From CALOCN01 sp942491735 (GTDB taxonomy: Bacteria > Eisenbacteria > RBG-16-71-46 > JABDJR01), in the NCBI GenBank assembly GCA_942491735.1, contig CALOCN010000014.1, positions 1,240,001-1,304,000 of the forward strand: DNA of 64,000 nt, in the 5' to 3' direction. The notes beneath the pieces are model-generated. The model made no database searches, had not been told where the DNA came from, and saw only the letters and a program-made list of their open reading frames with translations. Each line of letters starts with the position of its first letter. Position 1 is the first letter of the stretch. Shown piece by piece: positions 61,402 to 64,000 of this stretch. Made by a program: the position numbers and the translations under genes.

Positions 61402-61449
61402 GCTCGCCCTGCGGCAGATCTATTCCGGGTCCGCGCGGATCCGGGGCCG

Positions 61450-61626
61450 CTAGGCACTCGTCCCATCGGGGCCGTCCAGTTCCTTGCGGATCGCTTCCGC
61501 CTTGGCGGTGAGTTCGGCGAACAACTCGATCCTTCCGTTGCGTTGGGCCTGGAACGCCTCGGCAAGCGTCTTCTCGTACTGCTTCTGGAGCTTCTTGTGG
61601 GGGTCGGACTTCAGGAAGTTGAACAT
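61450..61626 (-). CDS. DUF6435-like small protein
   Basis: 58 residues from ATG 61626. MFNFLKSDPHKKLQKQYEKT followed by AFQAQRNGRIELFAELTAKA is the pattern of a short helical family (DUF6435-like) with many Lys/Glu residues and no membrane segment. Function unknown. 38 bases after the SDR gene stop on the same strand. Confidence 0.75.
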   Translation of the reverse strand: MFNFLKSDPHKKLQKQYEKTLAEAFQAQRNGRIELFAELTAKAEAIRKELDGPDGTSA

Positions 61627-61664
61627 GGGGATCTCCTTGAGGTTCGGTCGAAGTTCGGATTCGA

Positions 61665-62411
61665 TCAGCGTCGGGAGCGCACCGTGGCCAGTCCGCCGTC
61701 GACCCCCAGCACCTGGCCGGTCACCCACGAGCGCCCGGAATCCAGGAGCCAGTCGATGGCCGACGCGACCTCTTCGGGTTCTCCAACCCGTCCCAGAACG
61801 TGCATGGATCGGGAAGCCTGCAGGGCGGTTTCGTTGCGGGTAATGCGCTCGGTCAGGGGACTACGGACGAGACCCGGAGCGACGGCGTTGACCCGGATCC
61901 CCCGGTGTCCGTAGGACGCCGCGGCGGAACGCGCGAGTCCTTCCACTCCCGCCTTGGCGGCCGCGATGGCCTCGTGGTTGGCGAGTCCGATCCGCGCTGC
62001 GGCCGAGGAGACGAGCACGATGGACCCGCCACTCGCCGTCATGGCCTTGACCCCGGCCCGCACGGCGTAGAACGACGAGGTGAGATTCACGGCCATGGTG
62101 TCCTCCCAATCCTCGTCCGATGTCAGATGGGCCGGCTTGAGGAGAAGACTCCCCATGCAGTTGACGAGTCCCTCGAGACGCCCGAACTCGGACTCCGCCC
62201 GGGCGACGGCCTGGGTGATGGACTCGGGGTCTTCGGCGGAGACGGGGATGGTCACAGCGCCGAGGGCGTCGCCCAGTTCGGCCAGTCGGTCTGGATGTCG
62301 CGCTCCCAGCACCAGCGGAGCATCGCGGTCGGCCAGGAGCCTGGCCACGCTGGAACCAATGGCGCCCGTGGCGCCGAGGATGAGGTGGGCGCCTGCGGAT
62401 GGTGTGTTCAT
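61665..62411 (-). CDS. Short-chain dehydrogenase/reductase lacking the catalytic Tyr
   Basis: 248 residues. Rossmann motif LILGATGAIGSSVARLL, the N-x-x-G-like VNCMGSLLLKPA, active-site Ser in IVLVSSAAARIGL, and the helix NHEAIAAAKAGVEGLARSAA where the usual Tyr four residues before Lys is Ile. C-terminal GQVLGVDGG. Without Tyr, ordinary SDR catalysis is unlikely unless another residue acts. ATG 62411. Confidence 0.85.
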   Translation of the reverse strand: MNTPSAGAHLILGATGAIGSSVARLLADRDAPLVLGARHPDRLAELGDALGAVTIPVSAEDPESITQAVARAESEFGRLEGLVNCMGSLLLKPAHLTSDEDWEDTMAVNLTSSFYAVRAGVKAMTASGGSIVLVSSAAARIGLANHEAIAAAKAGVEGLARSAAASYGHRGIRVNAVAPGLVRSPLTERITRNETALQASRSMHVLGRVGEPEEVASAIDWLLDSGRSWVTGQVLGVDGGLATVRSRR

Positions 62412-62442
62412 TGGGACCTCACGGTGGGTAAGCTGAACTAAC

Positions 62443-62516
62443 TGTCTAGTTAATGTATAGAATAATGCCTGAGAGCCGAGGCCGTTGTCCACATAATACT
62501 AGACAAATCTTAGACA
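62443..62516. repeat. Three TGTCTAG / CTAGACA / TTAGACA motifs in an A+T-rich gap
   Basis: TGTCTAG (62443-62449) and CTAGACA (62499-62505) are exact inverted copies; TTAGACA follows at 62510-62516. They lie between the divergent SDR and small membrane-protein genes, in the most A+T-rich stretch nearby. Could be regulator binding sites; the sample is small, so chance is possible. Confidence 0.3.
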
Positions 62517-62622
62517 AGAGTACACACTCTCACTCTTGGAAGTTCAACCGGGGGCCCTCGACGGGTGTTGGCGGTCCCGGTTCACGTGGAAAGGCCCCGG
62601 GTTTCGACCTGGAAAGGAGTCA

Positions 62623-62802
62623 ATGGCCATGATCCGAAAAATCGACATGCCCTTCCTGGCGGCAGTGCTGCTTTCGTTCCTGCTCAGTGTGTCTCTCTGG
62701 TTCTCCGGGCAGAAGGAAGCAGGGCAGTTTGTAGGGATTTGGGTTCCTTCCATTCTAGCCTTGGGTATCTGGTTCCGACTTGCCGCCGGGAGGCAGCGAT
62801 GA
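62623..62802 (+). CDS. Small membrane protein (59 residues)
   Basis: ATG 62623 (or 62629) behind AAGGAG. Two hydrophobic segments: FLAAVLLSFLLSVSLWF and FVGIWVPSILALGIWFRL, with a short QKEAG loop between. It resembles short conserved hypothetical proteins with a VGLWVPSILALG ending that I recall from other bacteria. Function unknown. Overlaps the next gene (ATGA). Confidence 0.7.
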   Translation: MAMIRKIDMPFLAAVLLSFLLSVSLWFSGQKEAGQFVGIWVPSILALGIWFRLAAGRQR

Positions 62803-63014
62803 GCGACACACAGATCTTTGTCATCGGAGTCTTCGCCAGCCTTCTCATTGCGGTCCATGTGGGGGTGCACCTCATCCAGTTCCGCCGCATCGATCGCGAG
62901 ATGTCCAAGGAGGCGCCTCCCGGTCACTCGCATGAACCTCCCGGTCACTCGCATGAAGATGCCGCGGGCGATGCCCGCTCCCGCATGGGCGTTGTCCGCG
63001 GAACCTCCGAGTGA
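62799..63014 (+). CDS. Small membrane protein with His-rich repeated tail (71 residues)
   Basis: ATG 62799, overlapping the previous stop. One membrane segment (QIFVIGVFASLLIAVHVGVHLI), then a soluble tail with a tandem pair P-P-G-H-S-H-E / P-P-G-H-S-H-E-D, a likely metal-binding His motif. No family is recognised. Co-expressed with the 59-residue protein. Confidence 0.65.
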   Translation: MSDTQIFVIGVFASLLIAVHVGVHLIQFRRIDREMSKEAPPGHSHEPPGHSHEDAAGDARSRMGVVRGTSE

Positions 63015-63055
63015 GGCCGGTCGTGGTTGGGGAGACCCCAAGCTCAGGACAGGGA

Positions 63056-63089
63056 AAGGGCCTGCCCCCGTGTGGGGAGGCAGGCCCTT
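63056..63089. terminator. Stem-loop between convergent genes
   Basis: AAGGGCCTGCC / GGCAGGCCCTT, an 11-bp perfect stem with a 12-base loop, located between the small membrane-protein pair (+) and the ATPase gene (-). Symmetry suits a bidirectional terminator; no long T-run follows. Confidence 0.55.
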
Positions 63090-63117
63090 ACTACCCAGTG
63101 CTCCGAACCGGCCAGCC

Positions 63118-63822
63118 CTAGTCTTCCTTGAGCAGGAGGGTCCGGGGGTCCAGCCGCAGGTGCAGGTTGCTGGTGTCGGTGTTCTCGTGGTCCTTGAGCA
63201 GGCGCAGGGAAATGGCGCCGTCCTGGGGCTCCAGTTGCACCATCACCGCCACCCAGGCCTCGAACCGCGCGACCGGATTCGGAATGCCCTTGGGATTGGT
63301 GATCGGCTCATCCCGGTGGGTGAGTGCGGAGAGCCACAGTTCCACGTTCTCGTTCTTGGCGATTTCCTTGAGCGCGGCCATGTCCGTTTCCGAGGCGTTG
63401 ACGAAGTCGAACCCGTCCAGAATGATCGCTTCGGGTTGGAAGTGGGCATGGGTCTTGTAGAAGCTGATGTCCTCCTGGAGCCGCTGTACGGAGAACGTGT
63501 TGCCCCGGAAGGTGTGGATGAGTCGGGAACGCTCCACCTTGAGATGGGTGTTGAGCGCGTCGTCGAGGTTGACCGTGCGTCGCAGGTCCTCGAACAGCCC
63601 GTCGTAGAACTCCCGAACGCGATCCACCGAGTCGTGCAGCGAGAAGTGGATGACCCGGCGCCCCCGCATGAGGTCGTCCAGGGCGATTCCGATGAGGCAT
63701 GCGGTCTTGCCCACGCCCGCGCGTGACATGACGATTCCCAGGTTGCCCTTGCCCAGGCCGCCGTGGATGGACTTCTCGAATACCCGCAGGGGGCTTCTGT
63801 CGTTGACGTCCTTCGTGTACAT
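63118..63822 (-). CDS. RecA-like P-loop ATPase downstream of fusA
   Basis: 234 residues. Walker A in GIVMSRAGVGKTACLIGIAL (residues 29-48) and Walker B-like AIILDGFDFV. The short N-terminus and KaiC/DnaB-like core (RVIHFSLHDSVDRVREFY) suggest a RecA-fold regulator rather than a recombinase. The start ATG 63822 lies 11 bases after the fusA stop, so it is co-transcribed with elongation factor G. Exact function unknown. Confidence 0.75.
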   Translation of the reverse strand: MYTKDVNDRSPLRVFEKSIHGGLGKGNLGIVMSRAGVGKTACLIGIALDDLMRGRRVIHFSLHDSVDRVREFYDGLFEDLRRTVNLDDALNTHLKVERSRLIHTFRGNTFSVQRLQEDISFYKTHAHFQPEAIILDGFDFVNASETDMAALKEIAKNENVELWLSALTHRDEPITNPKGIPNPVARFEAWVAVMVQLEPQDGAISLRLLKDHENTDTSNLHLRLDPRTLLLKED

Positions 63823-63833
63823 GAACGCTCTCC

Positions 63834-64000
63834 TTACTTGTTCCCGGCGGCTCGTTTTTCCTGGTACTTCTTGATGAGTTCTTCCTCGATCTCGCGCGGC
63901 GCGGGAGCGTAGCGGGAGAACTCCATGCTGAACTCGGCCTTGCCCTGGGTGGAGGACCGAAGGGCGGTCGCATAGCCGAACATCTCGGACAGCGGTACCT
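63834..64000 (-). CDS. fusA: Elongation factor G, C-terminal end (cut by window edge)
   Basis: About 55 codons ending at TAA 63834-63836. The sequence VPLSEMFGYATALRSSTQGK, then AEFSMEFSRYAPAP, is the domain V end of EF-G. The tail REIEEELIKKYQEKRAAGNK is slightly longer than usual. EF-G drives ribosome translocation. Reads into the right edge. Confidence 0.92.
   Translation of the reverse strand, partial: VPLSEMFGYATALRSSTQGKAEFSMEFSRYAPAPREIEEELIKKYQEKRAAGNK

Noticed and set aside
1..64000. tRNA or rRNA genes, insertion sequences, prophage genes
   Set aside because: No cloverleaf-like sequence, rRNA stretch, transposase or integrase motif was recognised; a tRNAscan-SE and Infernal run would be decisive.

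Overview
The window is about 64 kb of GC-rich chromosomal DNA from a Gram-negative-type bacterium. Evidence for an outer membrane: several predicted outer-membrane beta-barrels, a PagL-like lipid A deacylase, lipoproteins and periplasmic adaptor proteins. Many genes start with GTG, and coding density is very high: no gene-free stretch exceeds 300 bases. Two secreted sugar-dehydrogenase-like proteins end in a FlgD-Ig-like module (F-D-V/I-R-G-R-R), a tail common in the FCB group and in Eisenbacteria/Krumholzibacteria-like lineages. I infer that kind of organism, but no rRNA gene is present to prove it. No tRNA, rRNA, IS element, prophage or CRISPR array was seen.

Layout. 1-4.6 kb: start of pntA, trxB, a small barrel protein, fumarylacetoacetase with an uncharacterised partner. 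4.7-12.8 kb: one + strand run with an aldo/keto reductase, a membrane-anchored 7-haem cytochrome, a 9-haem lipoprotein, a 13-haem secreted cytochrome, a 483-residue outer-membrane barrel and a 16-haem secreted cytochrome. This looks like a complete inner-membrane-to-surface electron conduit with about 45 haems. 12.8-34.5 kb: housekeeping and metabolic genes (pagL-like, rnd, fadE, a three-domain Nfu, nadA, fpr-like, xthA, an aminotransferase, modABC, topA, a cobalamin-binding-like protein with hemF, Smr, threonine-dehydrogenase-like epimerase).

34.7-43.1 kb is the most unusual part. A sigma-54 activator is followed by a secreted protein, a protein made almost wholly of 27 octapeptide repeats, a STAS protein, and three adaptor genes: GAF-GAF-TM-HlyD, PqqD-like-M50 protease-HlyD, and a plain HlyD. 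A good -24/-12 (sigma-54-type) promoter lies in front of the repeat gene. I propose a regulated export or maturation cassette with the repeat protein as candidate cargo; no ABC transporter or TolC is present in the window.

43.2-47.6 kb holds a universal stress protein and a zinc-uptake operon (znuABC-like) with its own barrel carrying a His/Asp/Glu-rich loop and a small CPVC membrane protein. 47.7-57.3 kb holds a methyltransferase, a TMEM175-like channel, an amino-acid permease, an arylsulfotransferase-like lipoprotein, an M3 oligopeptidase and two tandem sugar-dehydrogenase paralogues. 57.5-61.4 kb runs infA (apparently with an AUU start), an A-type Fe-S carrier, a YgfZ-TPR fusion, DUF547 and DUF3047 proteins. 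The end has a small DUF6435 protein, an SDR lacking the usual Tyr, two tiny membrane proteins, a RecA-like ATPase and the 3' end of fusA.
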